64,000 nt of DNA. Origin: Nitrobacteraceae bacterium AZCC 1564. Its GTDB lineage: Bacteria > Pseudomonadota > Alphaproteobacteria > Rhizobiales > Xanthobacteraceae. The stretch covers positions 5,037,001 to 5,101,000 of the forward strand of contig JBAGRR010000001.1 in NCBI GenBank assembly GCA_036924835.1. Direction: 5' to 3'. Of this stretch, positions 42,003 to 50,613 are shown piece by piece (position 1 is the first letter of the stretch; the number at the start of each line of letters is the position of its first letter). The notes beneath the pieces were generated by a model, which was not told the DNA's origin, did no database searches, and saw only the letters and a program-made list of their open reading frames with translations. The translations under genes were made by a program, and so were the position numbers.

Positions 42003-45000
42003 ATGCCTCAGCTCCGGTCATCCGAGCTTGCACGATGGTGCCTCACATCTCTGTCCGTCTCCGTTTTCACGTCTCCTTTCCGGGGCTTGCAGGGGATCGG
42101 CCCTCGCGCGTCGGGCGCTCTTTTTGGCGCTCTCGCCCTGCTTGCCGCGCAGCCGGCGTTTGCTGAACTCTCCAAGGAAAAGGCGATTGAACAATGCCGC
42201 ATGAGCGTCGGCAAACCGATCGTCATGGCGTGCATGCGGGCGAGCGGCGGCATGGCGAGCTTAGAGGCCTGCCGCGTGAAGGCGACGCCAAAGGTGAAGG
42301 CCTGCGTGATGGCGGCGCTGATGGCCGCGAACCGCCGCGCCAATGTCGCCGTCGCCGTTCCGACTGAAGCCGCGCCGAAGCTCGCGCCTGGCATGGCGCT
42401 GCCGGCCGGCTTTGTCGCGCCGCCGCGCACCATCTCCGATATCACCGCCATTCTCGACAGCGAAAAGCCGGACCTGAAGAAGATCGAAGAGACCAAGGCG
42501 GACGCGGACGCGCAGCCGACCGGCAAGGAATCGAAGCAGGAGCTCGCGCAGTTCTATTACGACCGCAGCAACGCGCGCGGCGACCTCGGCCGCGTGGCGG
42601 AAGCAATCGCGGACGCCAACAAGGCGCTGGAAGTAGGCCAAGGCGTGATCTCGCCCAATCTCAAGGGCCGCATCATCTTTCTTGCGGGCTTAAATTACAT
42701 GGCCGCGGGTGACCCCAAGAAGGCGCTCGACCTTTATCTGCGCCAGTTGCGGGAGGTCGCGGGCCAGCCAGGCGCGAAGGGTTATCTGTTCGGCGCCAAC
42801 CGGCAGATCGCGGGTCTGCTCATTCAAACGGGCGATCTCGCCCAGGCCGATGCCTATGTGCGGAAAAACGCAAGCGCGATCCAGGAAGCGCGCACCTCTG
42901 GCATCCCTCAATGGCGCGCCTCCTACGCCAAGTTCGGCCAGAGCTGGGAAGCCGAGATCGAACTTGGCCGCGCCATGATGGCCGAGGCACGCGGACAGTA
43001 CGCTGATGCTGAGGGGGCTTATCGCCTGACCGAACAGCGCCGCCGCGCCGCCATGAAGGTCCTGTTAGAGGCGGACAACGCGCCCTCGGAATCCGTGCTG
43101 CTGCAGGGCATCGACTTCACGGTGCAGAAGCAGGCGCGGATGAAGGCGCGGCAGGGGCGGCTTGCGGAAGCGGAGGCCGATGCCCGGCGCGCGCTGCTCT
43201 CGCGATTGAAGGACAACGGCAAGTATCACCCGCAAACGCCGCGCTATATCGCGGGGCTCGGCGCCATCCTTGTGGAGCAAGGCCGCTACGATGAAGCCGA
43301 GAAGTTGATGCGTGTGGCGCTCGAGATCAACGAGACGCTGGGCACCGCGCCCGACGCGCAGTCCACCGTCGAACTGATGGCACAGCTGGCCGGCGTGCTG
43401 AACCTGCAGCGCAAGCGCACGGAAGCAGCAAGCATGTTTGACCGTATCGACCAGGCCACCGCGAAGTGGGAGCCCGCGCGCCGGCAGGTGTACGAACTCA
43501 ATCCGGCGCGCATTCTCTCGCTTTACGCATCGGGGCAGGTCGAGACCGGTGTCGCCGCCGCCGAACAGCTGGTGAAGAAGCTGGCGGCGCGGGTCGGCGA
43601 AAACCATTTCGACACGGCGTCCGCGCGCGGCGCGCTGGCCGCGGGCCTGATGCGGGCCGGCCGCAATGAAGATGCCGCGCGCGAGTTCAAGGCCGCGATC
43701 CCGATCATGCTGACGGGCGCGCGCGAGAACGCGGATGATGAAAACACCACGGTGGTGGCTGCGCGCACGCTGCGCCTGCAGAACACGGTGGAGAGCTACT
43801 TCTTCCTGCTCACGCGCGGTGGTGCGGCGGCCGGTGATGTGGGCGAGGAGACGTTTGCGCTGGCGGATGCCGTGCGCGGCCAGTCGGTGCAGCAGGCCTT
43901 GGCGGCGTCGAGCGCGCGTGCTGCGGCGAAGGATCCGAAGCTCGCCGATCTCGTGCGCAAGGAGCAGGACCTTTCCAAGCAGGTCAACGCCCAGCTCGGC
44001 ACATTGAATAACGTGCTCTCGCTGCCGTCCGGCGAGCGCGACGAGAAGGGCGTGCAGGCGATCAACGCCTCCATCAACGCGCTGCGCACCGAGCGCAACA
44101 AGGCGCGGCAGGAGATCAACCAGAAATTCCCGGCCTATGCGGATCTGGTTTCGCCCAAGCCGCCGTCGGTGGCCGAGATCCGTGCGCTGCTTGCGGATGG
44201 CGAGGCGATGCTCTCGTTCTATTTCGGGCAGAGCGGCAGCTTCGTGTGGGCCGTGCCGAAGAGCGGACCGGTCGCGTTCGCGCAGATCAAGGCGCAAAGC
44301 GGCGAGATCGAGAGCAAGGTACGCAAGCTGCGCGAGGCGCTGGAGCCGCAGGCTGCGATGATCTCGGACATTCCGCCGTTCGATCTCGCGCTCGCGCATG
44401 AGCTTTATGCGCTGCTGCTGCAGCCGGTGGAAAGCGGCTGGAAGGGCGCGAAGAATCTCGTCGTCGTCACCAACGGCGCACTCGGCCTGTTGCCGCTGTC
44501 GCTGCTACCGACTGCGCCCGCGAGCGTGAAGCAGGACGATGATCCGCTGTTTGCGGACTATCGCAATGTGCCGTGGCTCGCGCGCACCCATGCGGTGACC
44601 ACGGTGCCGTCGGCGGCGGCGCTGCGCACGCTGCGGCAATTGCCGCCGGGCAAGCCTGACCGCGGCGAGCTGGTGGCGTTCGGCGATCCGTTCTTCAACA
44701 CCGATCAGCAGGCGGAGGCCCAGGACGAAACGAAAGTGCAAATCGCGGCCAATGACACCACGCCACGCAGCGCGGAAAACGTAATGCGCGGCGTGCCGCT
44801 GAAGCGGCGCAGCAGTCCGAAATTAGAGGGCGTGGACAGCGCCGAGCTTGCGTTGTTGCCGCGCCTGCCCGACACCTCGGAAGAATTGAAGTCCATCGCG
44901 CTCGCGTTGCAGGCGGACCCCTCACAAGTGCTGCATCTCGGCAAGGGCGCCACTGAGGGCGCGGTGAAGACCATGAACCTCTCCGGTTTCAAGGTGCTAG

Positions 45001-45485
45001 CGTTTGCCACCCACGGCCTGGTGCCGGGTGAACTCAATGGCCTGACGCAGCCGGCGCTCGCCTTGTCATCGCCCAAGGTGACGGGCGAAGACGGCGATGG
45101 CCTCTTGACCATGGAGGAGATCCTCGGTCTCAAGCTCGATGCCGACTGGGTCGTGCTCTCGGCGTGCAACACCGGCACGGGCGCAGGCGCGGGTGCGGAA
45201 GCCGCGTCCGGTCTTGGCCGCGCGTTCTTCTATGCCGGCACGCGCGCGCTGCTGGTGACCAACTGGTCGGTGCATTCGCAGTCCGCCCGCGAACTGGTGA
45301 CGGACCTGTTCAAGCGGCAGGCGGCGGATGCGAAGCTGCCGCGCAGCGAAGCGCTGCGGCAGGCGATGATGGCGCTGGTGGATGGTCCGGGTTATCTCAA
45401 CGCCGAAGGCAAGACCGAATTCGCCTATGCGCATCCGCTGTTCTGGGCGCCGTACACCATCATTGGTGATGGCGGTGTGCGATGA
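42003..45485 (+). CDS. TPR-CHAT protein (caspase-like peptidase domain)
   Basis: 1160 residues. An N-terminal hydrophobic segment (ASGALFGALALLAAQPAFAE, residues 37-56) looks like a signal peptide preceded by a long leader. TPR-like helical repeats fill about residues 170-560 (YYDRSNARGDLGRVAEAIAD, GAILVEQGRYDEAEKLMRVA). The C-terminal CHAT domain (about 720-1155) has the caspase-like dyad His in LAFATHGLVPGE near 1001 and Cys in VVLSACNTGTGAG near 1053. It also has GLGRAFFYAGTRALLVTNWS. It would be a periplasmic or secreted protease-like protein acting with the three downstream genes. Confidence 0.85.
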   Translation: MPQLRSSELARWCLTSLSVSVFTSPFRGLQGIGPRASGALFGALALLAAQPAFAELSKEKAIEQCRMSVGKPIVMACMRASGGMASLEACRVKATPKVKACVMAALMAANRRANVAVAVPTEAAPKLAPGMALPAGFVAPPRTISDITAILDSEKPDLKKIEETKADADAQPTGKESKQELAQFYYDRSNARGDLGRVAEAIADANKALEVGQGVISPNLKGRIIFLAGLNYMAAGDPKKALDLYLRQLREVAGQPGAKGYLFGANRQIAGLLIQTGDLAQADAYVRKNASAIQEARTSGIPQWRASYAKFGQSWEAEIELGRAMMAEARGQYADAEGAYRLTEQRRRAAMKVLLEADNAPSESVLLQGIDFTVQKQARMKARQGRLAEAEADARRALLSRLKDNGKYHPQTPRYIAGLGAILVEQGRYDEAEKLMRVALEINETLGTAPDAQSTVELMAQLAGVLNLQRKRTEAASMFDRIDQATAKWEPARRQVYELNPARILSLYASGQVETGVAAAEQLVKKLAARVGENHFDTASARGALAAGLMRAGRNEDAAREFKAAIPIMLTGARENADDENTTVVAARTLRLQNTVESYFFLLTRGGAAAGDVGEETFALADAVRGQSVQQALAASSARAAAKDPKLADLVRKEQDLSKQVNAQLGTLNNVLSLPSGERDEKGVQAINASINALRTERNKARQEINQKFPAYADLVSPKPPSVAEIRALLADGEAMLSFYFGQSGSFVWAVPKSGPVAFAQIKAQSGEIESKVRKLREALEPQAAMISDIPPFDLALAHELYALLLQPVESGWKGAKNLVVVTNGALGLLPLSLLPTAPASVKQDDDPLFADYRNVPWLARTHAVTTVPSAAALRTLRQLPPGKPDRGELVAFGDPFFNTDQQAEAQDETKVQIAANDTTPRSAENVMRGVPLKRRSSPKLEGVDSAELALLPRLPDTSEELKSIALALQADPSQVLHLGKGATEGAVKTMNLSGFKVLAFATHGLVPGELNGLTQPALALSSPKVTGEDGDGLLTMEEILGLKLDADWVVLSACNTGTGAGAGAEAASGLGRAFFYAGTRALLVTNWSVHSQSARELVTDLFKRQAADAKLPRSEALRQAMMALVDGPGYLNAEGKTEFAYAHPLFWAPYTIIGDGGVR

Positions 45486-45527
45486 CTTCAATCACGTGAT
45501 GAAAGAGGAAGGAGAGGGCTAACCGTG

Positions 45528-45974
45528 ATGAGACATGTGTTGAACGTCTTTCTTGCCGCCGCCGTGCTGCTCGCCATTCCATTCCGCGCTGAGGCCGGGC
45601 AGAAGCTGATTACGGACGAAGAGGCCAAGCTGCCGCCGCCCAAGGGCGCGGTGGCAACGGAGCGGCGCGGCATCTTGCGCGGGCCGAAGGTGGTGTTTGC
45701 CGGGCCGAGCGATCAGACACGTTCGCCGATCCGTCTTGTGCTCAAGTTCGAGTCTTTCGGCGACGCCAAGATCGATGCCAACTCGGTCAAGGTCACCTAT
45801 CTGCGTACGCCGAATGTGGACCTGACCTCGCGCATGAAGCAATATGTGCAAGCGAGCGGCATCGATATGCCGGACGCTGAACTTCCGCCGGGCGAGTATA
45901 TGGTGCGTGTGGACCTGAAGGACAGCGACGGCCGGCCCGCGAGTACGAGTTTCACTTTGAAGATTGCCCCCTAA
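45528..45974 (+). CDS. Secreted protein with an Ig/beta-sandwich-like domain
   Basis: 148 residues. Signal peptide MRHVLNVFLAAAVLLAIPFR, cleaved after AEA. The mature part is beta-rich (DQTRSPIRLVLKFESFGDAK ... YMVRVDLKDSDGRPASTSFT). The gene lies 42 bases after the CHAT gene, with AAGGAGAGGG in between, so they are co-transcribed. It could be a partner or substrate of the CHAT protein. Confidence 0.7.
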   Translation: MRHVLNVFLAAAVLLAIPFRAEAGQKLITDEEAKLPPPKGAVATERRGILRGPKVVFAGPSDQTRSPIRLVLKFESFGDAKIDANSVKVTYLRTPNVDLTSRMKQYVQASGIDMPDAELPPGEYMVRVDLKDSDGRPASTSFTLKIAP

Positions 45975-45998
45975 GAAAGTGGCCCCCTAGGCTTGTCG

Positions 45999-46202
45999 AT
46001 GATCTGCCCATACTGCCTGAAAGAGAATGCGGACGAGGTGCTGGTCTGCGTCACCTGCTCGCGCGACATCGCGGTGCCCGCGACGCTGATCGCCGAGCGC
46101 GATGATCTCCTCAAGAAGCGCGACGCCGCCCGCGAAGAGCTGCAGCGGGCGATGGCGGAGCTTGCCATGTTCAAGACCAAACAGCGCAAAAGGTCTGCCT
46201 GA
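45999..46202 (+). CDS. Small zinc-ribbon protein
   Basis: 67 residues. Two CxxC pairs (MICPYCLKENADEVLVCVTC) form a zinc ribbon, followed by a coiled-coil helix (RDDLLKKRDAAREELQRAMA). It sits 24 bases after the secreted-protein gene and 11 bases before the next zinc-ribbon gene. TTG 45993 is an alternative start. It may tether or sense together with the membrane protein encoded next. Confidence 0.65.
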   Translation: MICPYCLKENADEVLVCVTCSRDIAVPATLIAERDDLLKKRDAAREELQRAMAELAMFKTKQRKRSA

Positions 46203-46213
46203 AAGAACTGCTG

Positions 46214-46978
46214 ATGGAATGTCCGTTCTGCGCCGAAACGATCCGGGACGAGGCGATCGCGTGCAAGCATTGCTCGCGCGATCTGCGCGTGGTGCGTCCC
46301 GTCCTGCTTGAGATCGAGGAGCTGGTCCGCGATCTCGACCGCATCCGCAGCGCGCTCGACCGCACCAATGCGCGGCTGGAGCGTTATCATCATCCGGTGC
46401 GTTTCTTCCTCACGCATTGTGCGCTGTATGTGCTGATCCCGGTGCTGCTGCTGCTCGTCGCGCACAGCGTCGTCACCATCGTGCTCGATGTCTCGCAGCT
46501 GTGGCTGCGCATCGCCTCGCTCGTCATCCCGATGCTGTTCGGGTTTTTAAGCTTCCCGCTGCACAAGCTGCGCGCCGGCGGCGCGGCGCTGCTGGCTCTG
46601 CTCACCGCAGCCTTCAGCGTCACCGGCATGCTCACGGCCACGGGGCTGCACGATCATGTGCCGATCCTGCCGGGGCCGTGGATCGAATGGCGCGAGGTGC
46701 TGGAATATTCCTCCAGCATTTTCCTGGCGTTCATCTGCGGCAACATCATCGGCCTCATGATCTTCGAAGTGCTGCCGCGTACGCTGGGGCAGGGCGGCAA
46801 ACCCAACGCCGCCGCCTTCCGCGCCGCGCGACTGTTGGGTCAGCATGTCGGCGAAGAAACCCTTCGCCGCCGCGCGCGGCTGATCCAGGACTTGATGCAG
46901 ACCGCAGGCCCGATGATCGGCGTCGCCGCCACCGCGATCGGCTCGGCCTACACGGGGCTGAAGGGGATTGTGGGGTGA
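46214..46978 (+). CDS. Zinc-ribbon membrane protein; source of the tail repeat
   Basis: 254 residues. The N terminus has a zinc ribbon (CPFCAETIRDEAIACKHC), then a coiled coil (LVRDLDRIRSALDRTNARLE) and four hydrophobic segments (LYVLIPVLLLLVAHSVVTIV, WLRIASLVIPMLFGFLSFPL, GAALLALLTAAFSVTGMLTA, SSIFLAFICGNIIGLMIF). The C-terminal amphipathic part ends RARLIQDLMQTAGPMIGVAA ... GLKGIVG. It is the last gene of the CHAT operon. Its final 60-115 bases recur seven more times between 47.4 and 61.8 kb. Confidence 0.75.
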   Translation: MECPFCAETIRDEAIACKHCSRDLRVVRPVLLEIEELVRDLDRIRSALDRTNARLERYHHPVRFFLTHCALYVLIPVLLLLVAHSVVTIVLDVSQLWLRIASLVIPMLFGFLSFPLHKLRAGGAALLALLTAAFSVTGMLTATGLHDHVPILPGPWIEWREVLEYSSSIFLAFICGNIIGLMIFEVLPRTLGQGGKPNAAAFRAARLLGQHVGEETLRRRARLIQDLMQTAGPMIGVAATAIGSAYTGLKGIVG

Positions 46979-47148
46979 GGGGGACGCAAGTTTTTATTGA
47001 CGCTTTCCGCGCTCGTGAGGCGATTGCAATTGCGCTCGCCTCCCGCAGCGGCCGGGTCACGCTGCTCTTCCAGACCTGGGCCGTTCAGCTTCATGTTGGA
47101 GGAGCGTTTTTTGTTTTGACGATATGATCGTGGTCAATGGAGGTTATT

Positions 47149-47334
47149 GTGAAAATACCTGCAGTATTTTTATCATTGTCTCTCGCGTTGATTTTCCTGA
47201 CTGGTCCATCGCTGGCGGGAACCTACGAGCAGTGTGAACGCATCGCTTCAAAGCGTTATCAGGGCACCGATGCAACCGCCTACAGAGCGAAAGAGCGATT
47301 CATTAAGAGCTGTATGATGGCCCAAAAGAAATAA
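47149..47334 (+). CDS. Small secreted protein, copy 1
   Basis: 61 residues from GTG 47149, which has GGAGG five bases upstream; the ATG at 47137 overlaps that site and is less likely. Signal peptide KIPAVFLSLSLALIFLTGPS, cleaved after LAG, leaves a mature peptide of about 37 residues (TYEQCERIASKRYQGTDATA ... FIKSCMMAQKK) with two Cys. The gene at 54043 encodes the same protein. Function unknown. Confidence 0.7.
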   Translation: MKIPAVFLSLSLALIFLTGPSLAGTYEQCERIASKRYQGTDATAYRAKERFIKSCMMAQKK

Positions 47335-47352
47335 GGCACCGATCGAGCGGTC

Positions 47353-47383
47353 GCGCTCCTTCACCGGAGCGCGGCTTTTTTGT
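47353..47383 (+). terminator. Rho-independent terminator
   Basis: Stem GCGCTCC / GGAGCGC with a six-base loop, then GGCTTTTTTG, 19 bases after the small secreted gene. The same structure is at 54247. Confidence 0.8.
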
Positions 47384-47431
47384 TTGAGGTTTTGTTGCTT
47401 GTTGAGCCGCCGCCAACAATTGTTCTGATTG

Positions 47432-47548
47432 GCTTCGCCGCCGCGCGCGGCTGATCCAGGATCTGATGCAAACGGCCGGCCCGATGATCGGCTTCGCCGC
47501 CACCGCGATTGGCTCGGCCTACACGGGGCTGAAGGGGATCGTGGGGTA
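47432..47548 (+). repeat. Gene-tail repeat T2
   Basis: Matches 46862-46978, the 3' end of the zinc-ribbon membrane gene (CTTCGCCGCCGCGCGCGGCT onward), including its stop codon and the G-run after it. Confidence 0.9.
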
Positions 47549-47560
47549 GGGGGCGGGGAG

Positions 47561-49654
47561 CTATCCGCCCACTTCGAGGAAAGCATTAAACAGATTCACC
47601 CATCGCTCAATCACGGCGTCGTTGAACTTGGCGGCTCCAACAGTCAGTGCTCTCTGCTTAGCTCTCTTGGCAAGTTCGACTTTCCAGTAGGGCGGAAGAC
47701 TAACCTTCTGCTTGGCGGCCCATGCTTGGACTTGGCCGACGAAGGGCTCGCCATCACGAATTGTATCGGAAAGCCGCTCTTCAGGACTACGTTCAAGTCG
47801 ATCAATCTCATCGGCCAGAAATTTGGGAGGAAAAAGATCTTCGATTTCCGCCAAGTCAAACCCGACAAAATCGGCAATTGAAATTACCTTTTTCTTATCG
47901 GAGGCGTAGGGACCTGATGTCAACTCACCTGCCATACGCTTTCCTGGGCCGTCTCCATCCAAGAGCACTATTGGCAATTTCTCATCTCGACCTGAGAGTA
48001 TGCTCGCAACCACACGTGCTGTCTTTGCTCCGCCGGAAGGAGGGAACACTAATTCACGTGTCGGTGCTATTTTCTTTTCCGCTAGGAGAAGAGACTTAAT
48101 CGCGGTCAGATAATGTTGATCTGACGCGCCTTCCACAATGATTGGCTGGCATCCGAGAAGTAAACTTTCAGCTACATTCAGGTTCAGAGCAGAGTGAACG
48201 GCATAAGCAGCCCCGGCCTGTCCTTCGTCTCCTTCCACGTGTCGCAAATCTGGCGTCGCTTTCGTTGATCCATCTGCAGCGATGTAAACCTTTCGTGCTC
48301 GCTCTAGATGGTCTGCGTCGACAAGAAAAGGAGAATGCGAAGTATAGATGAGTTGGTTTGTCTCGGCCAAATTCTCGAAGAACGCCGACAGATTTCTTTG
48401 GGCTAGAGGATGCAGTGACATGCCTGGCTCATCTAGTAGTAAGACAGCCTGCTTGTGTTCACCCAAGCTTTCGACGAGGAAAACCAGATAAAAGCTTAGG
48501 AACCATTGAAGCCCGGTACTTCGATTTTCTAGTTCTACTTCTTGTGGTCGTCGGTCATCGGCAACCCAAATGCGAAAGTGATCGCCGTCAGCTTCGAAAC
48601 GAAAGCGATAATCGCCTTGCTTCCACCAATTTTTGAATTTCTCTGTCAGCATAGCTCCGGCGGATTGCAAAAGAATTGAGCGAGTACGTTTCGCTTCCGC
48701 AATTTTCTCTAGCTGCTGAGCCGTCGGACTTTGTCCATTAGGATCTTTGAAATCCCGACCGAGTTCCAAGATTTCCTGTGGTTTCAACTTTACGAACTGG
48801 AAAAGAACTCGAAGTGTGCGCGCCTTGGCGGCTTCCTTTGCTCCAAGGTCTTTGCGCTCAAGATTTTGCACTACATGTGGAAGGTAAATTTCTGAGTCTA
48901 AATTGCCATAGTTGGAATAATAAACGAACTTCGGCAAGGCTGGGGTAACGGCCTCCAACACCCCCGCCTTTTGACTGGGGAGCTCAGCAGTGATTTTTGC
49001 AATGTCTTCATTCAGTGCATCTACCTGTTGTTGGACCATCGGTACAATCACACTGGTCTTTGCCGGATTTTCGGGTATCAGGCTCGCGAGCGAATTTCTT
49101 AGATCAGTCAATTGCTGAGCATCTAGTTTTTGAGCGGCCGGTAGCCCCTCTTCGGCCTGACGGAGGCGGCGAATGATCTCCGCTTGAAGTTCTTCCTCCT
49201 GTTTGAGCGCCTTCGCTGCTTGCACGTCATTAATCAATGCTGTCAGCGCATCGGCAATGACGTGCTTGGGCTTTTCCCTCGTCGGGGCGTGATTGGGGAA
49301 TGAAATAGAATAAGTGCCGTCATATGATCGAGCGACGATGACGGTTCTCGCTTCCTCAATTGAGAGGCCTGCGGCTTTTGCAATGACCGCAGAAATTGGC
49401 CCGCACTCGAATTCAGCTTCGACAAATTGATACTTTGACGGCGCGTCACGAATTTCGCCGAACATAGTTTTGGGATAGTCAGACGTAGGCTGCAATTCTC
49501 CATCTCTCGCAGGATTCAATTTCCACAGCGGCAGCAGGAGGTTCGTCTTTCCAGACTCGTTGACGCCGATCAGCGCTGTTACCGCCTCAACGTCAAGCCA
49601 GCCGCTGTCCTTCACAGAACGAAAATTGGTAACTCGAAATCTGATCAACTTCAT
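47561..49654 (-). CDS. OLD-family (overcoming lysogenisation defect) ATPase-nuclease
   Basis: 697 residues with lower GC than its neighbours. The N-terminal ABC-type ATPase has Walker A IGVNESGKTNLL near residue 30, signature-like segments in the middle, and Walker B VLLLDEPGMSLHP near 405 with the H-loop region IYTSHSPFLVDAD. The C-terminal TOPRIM nuclease domain has the Glu of IIVEGASDQHYL near 506 and the DxD of VLLDGDGPG near 565. OLD nucleases act against phages or invading DNA. It lies alone or with the small gene at 49813, and its 3' end abuts tail repeat T2. Confidence 0.85.
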   Translation of the reverse strand: MKLIRFRVTNFRSVKDSGWLDVEAVTALIGVNESGKTNLLLPLWKLNPARDGELQPTSDYPKTMFGEIRDAPSKYQFVEAEFECGPISAVIAKAAGLSIEEARTVIVARSYDGTYSISFPNHAPTREKPKHVIADALTALINDVQAAKALKQEEELQAEIIRRLRQAEEGLPAAQKLDAQQLTDLRNSLASLIPENPAKTSVIVPMVQQQVDALNEDIAKITAELPSQKAGVLEAVTPALPKFVYYSNYGNLDSEIYLPHVVQNLERKDLGAKEAAKARTLRVLFQFVKLKPQEILELGRDFKDPNGQSPTAQQLEKIAEAKRTRSILLQSAGAMLTEKFKNWWKQGDYRFRFEADGDHFRIWVADDRRPQEVELENRSTGLQWFLSFYLVFLVESLGEHKQAVLLLDEPGMSLHPLAQRNLSAFFENLAETNQLIYTSHSPFLVDADHLERARKVYIAADGSTKATPDLRHVEGDEGQAGAAYAVHSALNLNVAESLLLGCQPIIVEGASDQHYLTAIKSLLLAEKKIAPTRELVFPPSGGAKTARVVASILSGRDEKLPIVLLDGDGPGKRMAGELTSGPYASDKKKVISIADFVGFDLAEIEDLFPPKFLADEIDRLERSPEERLSDTIRDGEPFVGQVQAWAAKQKVSLPPYWKVELAKRAKQRALTVGAAKFNDAVIERWVNLFNAFLEVGG

Positions 49655-49812
49655 TATTTAACCTTTGCTCTTCTTGCTATTTGAGTTCGGTTGCCAGCCT
49701 GCATGAGATGCGGAAGCTGGCTCTTGAGCCAAGTTTCAAAGCGAGGCACGATGAAAGTCTCGCTTGTACTACCGATGTCGGTCCTGCGCGCTCTTCGGGA
49801 GCGAGTCGAGGT

Positions 49813-50130
49813 TCATGCGATTTTTTTCAATGTCGGAAAGAACGACTTCAACACATCCAAGTGTTCGATTTTGCCGAAGCAGCAAGCCGACATGTCGCTA
49901 GTGTCGAACACCAGTACAGTATCGTGGCTGGCGCTGAGGCCGCTGCATACCTTTGCGGAAAAGGCGTTCGTATCTAAGTTAGATTCGACGATGAGGAATG
50001 ATGTTGTGTCGTCCCAAAGGCCTTGGTTGTCGTTAGCATTTGCGACAAGATCTTGCCGACGCTCGTCGTAGGTCTTTCCGTTGATAGTCTTATTATGTAG
50101 CCTAAAGCTAACGTAGTAAGTAGAGGTCAT
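49813..50130 (-). CDS. Small protein, SinR/Cas2-like fold possible
   Basis: 105 residues: TSTYYVSFRLHNKTINGKTY, a helix DERRQDLVANANDNQGLW, then DDTTSFLIVES, a second helix, DTVLVFDTSDMSACCFG and a short tail. This beta-alpha-beta-beta-alpha-beta order resembles the small SinR-like proteins related to the Cas2 fold. The match is weak. It lies 158 bases upstream of the OLD gene on the same strand and may belong with it. Confidence 0.5.
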   Translation of the reverse strand: MTSTYYVSFRLHNKTINGKTYDERRQDLVANANDNQGLWDDTTSFLIVESNLDTNAFSAKVCSGLSASHDTVLVFDTSDMSACCFGKIEHLDVLKSFFPTLKKIA

Positions 50131-50359
50131 AGGGGCTCCTGTTAAATGTGGGGGCGAGCCTTGACCTTTTTTGCAGAATCTCGATGATGAGATTGCTCAC
50201 TACACGACAGCTCCTGACCCGCCCGTGGGTTAGTGAGCGCGGGAGCCGCCAGCGGCTAACTGGCGGCTTTTCTCCGATTCGCTCGGTTGTAATTGTTCTC
50301 GAAATTGCAACTTTAAGTCAATGTGTTCTGGCTATGTCCTGGTTACTACCGAATGGCCC
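50131..50359. other. Spacer before tail repeat T3
   Basis: Contains an inverted GCCAGCGGCTAACTGGCGGC hairpin near 50247-50266. No gene seen. Confidence 0.4.
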
Positions 50360-50465
50360 CGCGCGGCTGATCCAGGATCTCATGCAGACAGCGCGCTCGA
50401 TGATCGGCGTCGCCGCCACCGCGATCGGCTCGGCCTATACGGGGCTGAAGGGGATCGTGGGGTAG
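50360..50465 (+). repeat. Gene-tail repeat T3
   Basis: Matches about 46873-46978 (GCGCGGCTGATCCAGGA onward) up to the stop codon. It is diverged at a few positions, for example CTCATGCAGACAGCGCGCTC. Confidence 0.9.
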
Positions 50466-50613
50466 GGGCGCGGTGCTGTCAGCATTCTACCAGTTAGCAG
50501 CCGGAGACCGGACCTAATGACATGTCCGCTTCGGGCCCGGAAGCGGCCATTGGCTACCGGCTTAGTCGCGATCCATGGCTGTAAGGGTCTCGAATAAGGG
50601 TCTCGACAGCCGG

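Larger units (their letters stand above)
46979..47395. repeat. Long direct repeat, copy 1 (second copy at 53869-54290)
   Basis: About 415 bases following the gene tail match 53869-54290, diverged in the first 120 bases and essentially identical from about 47110 to 47385. The repeat includes a 61-codon gene and its terminator. In both places it follows directly after a copy of the zinc-ribbon gene tail. Confidence 0.9.
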
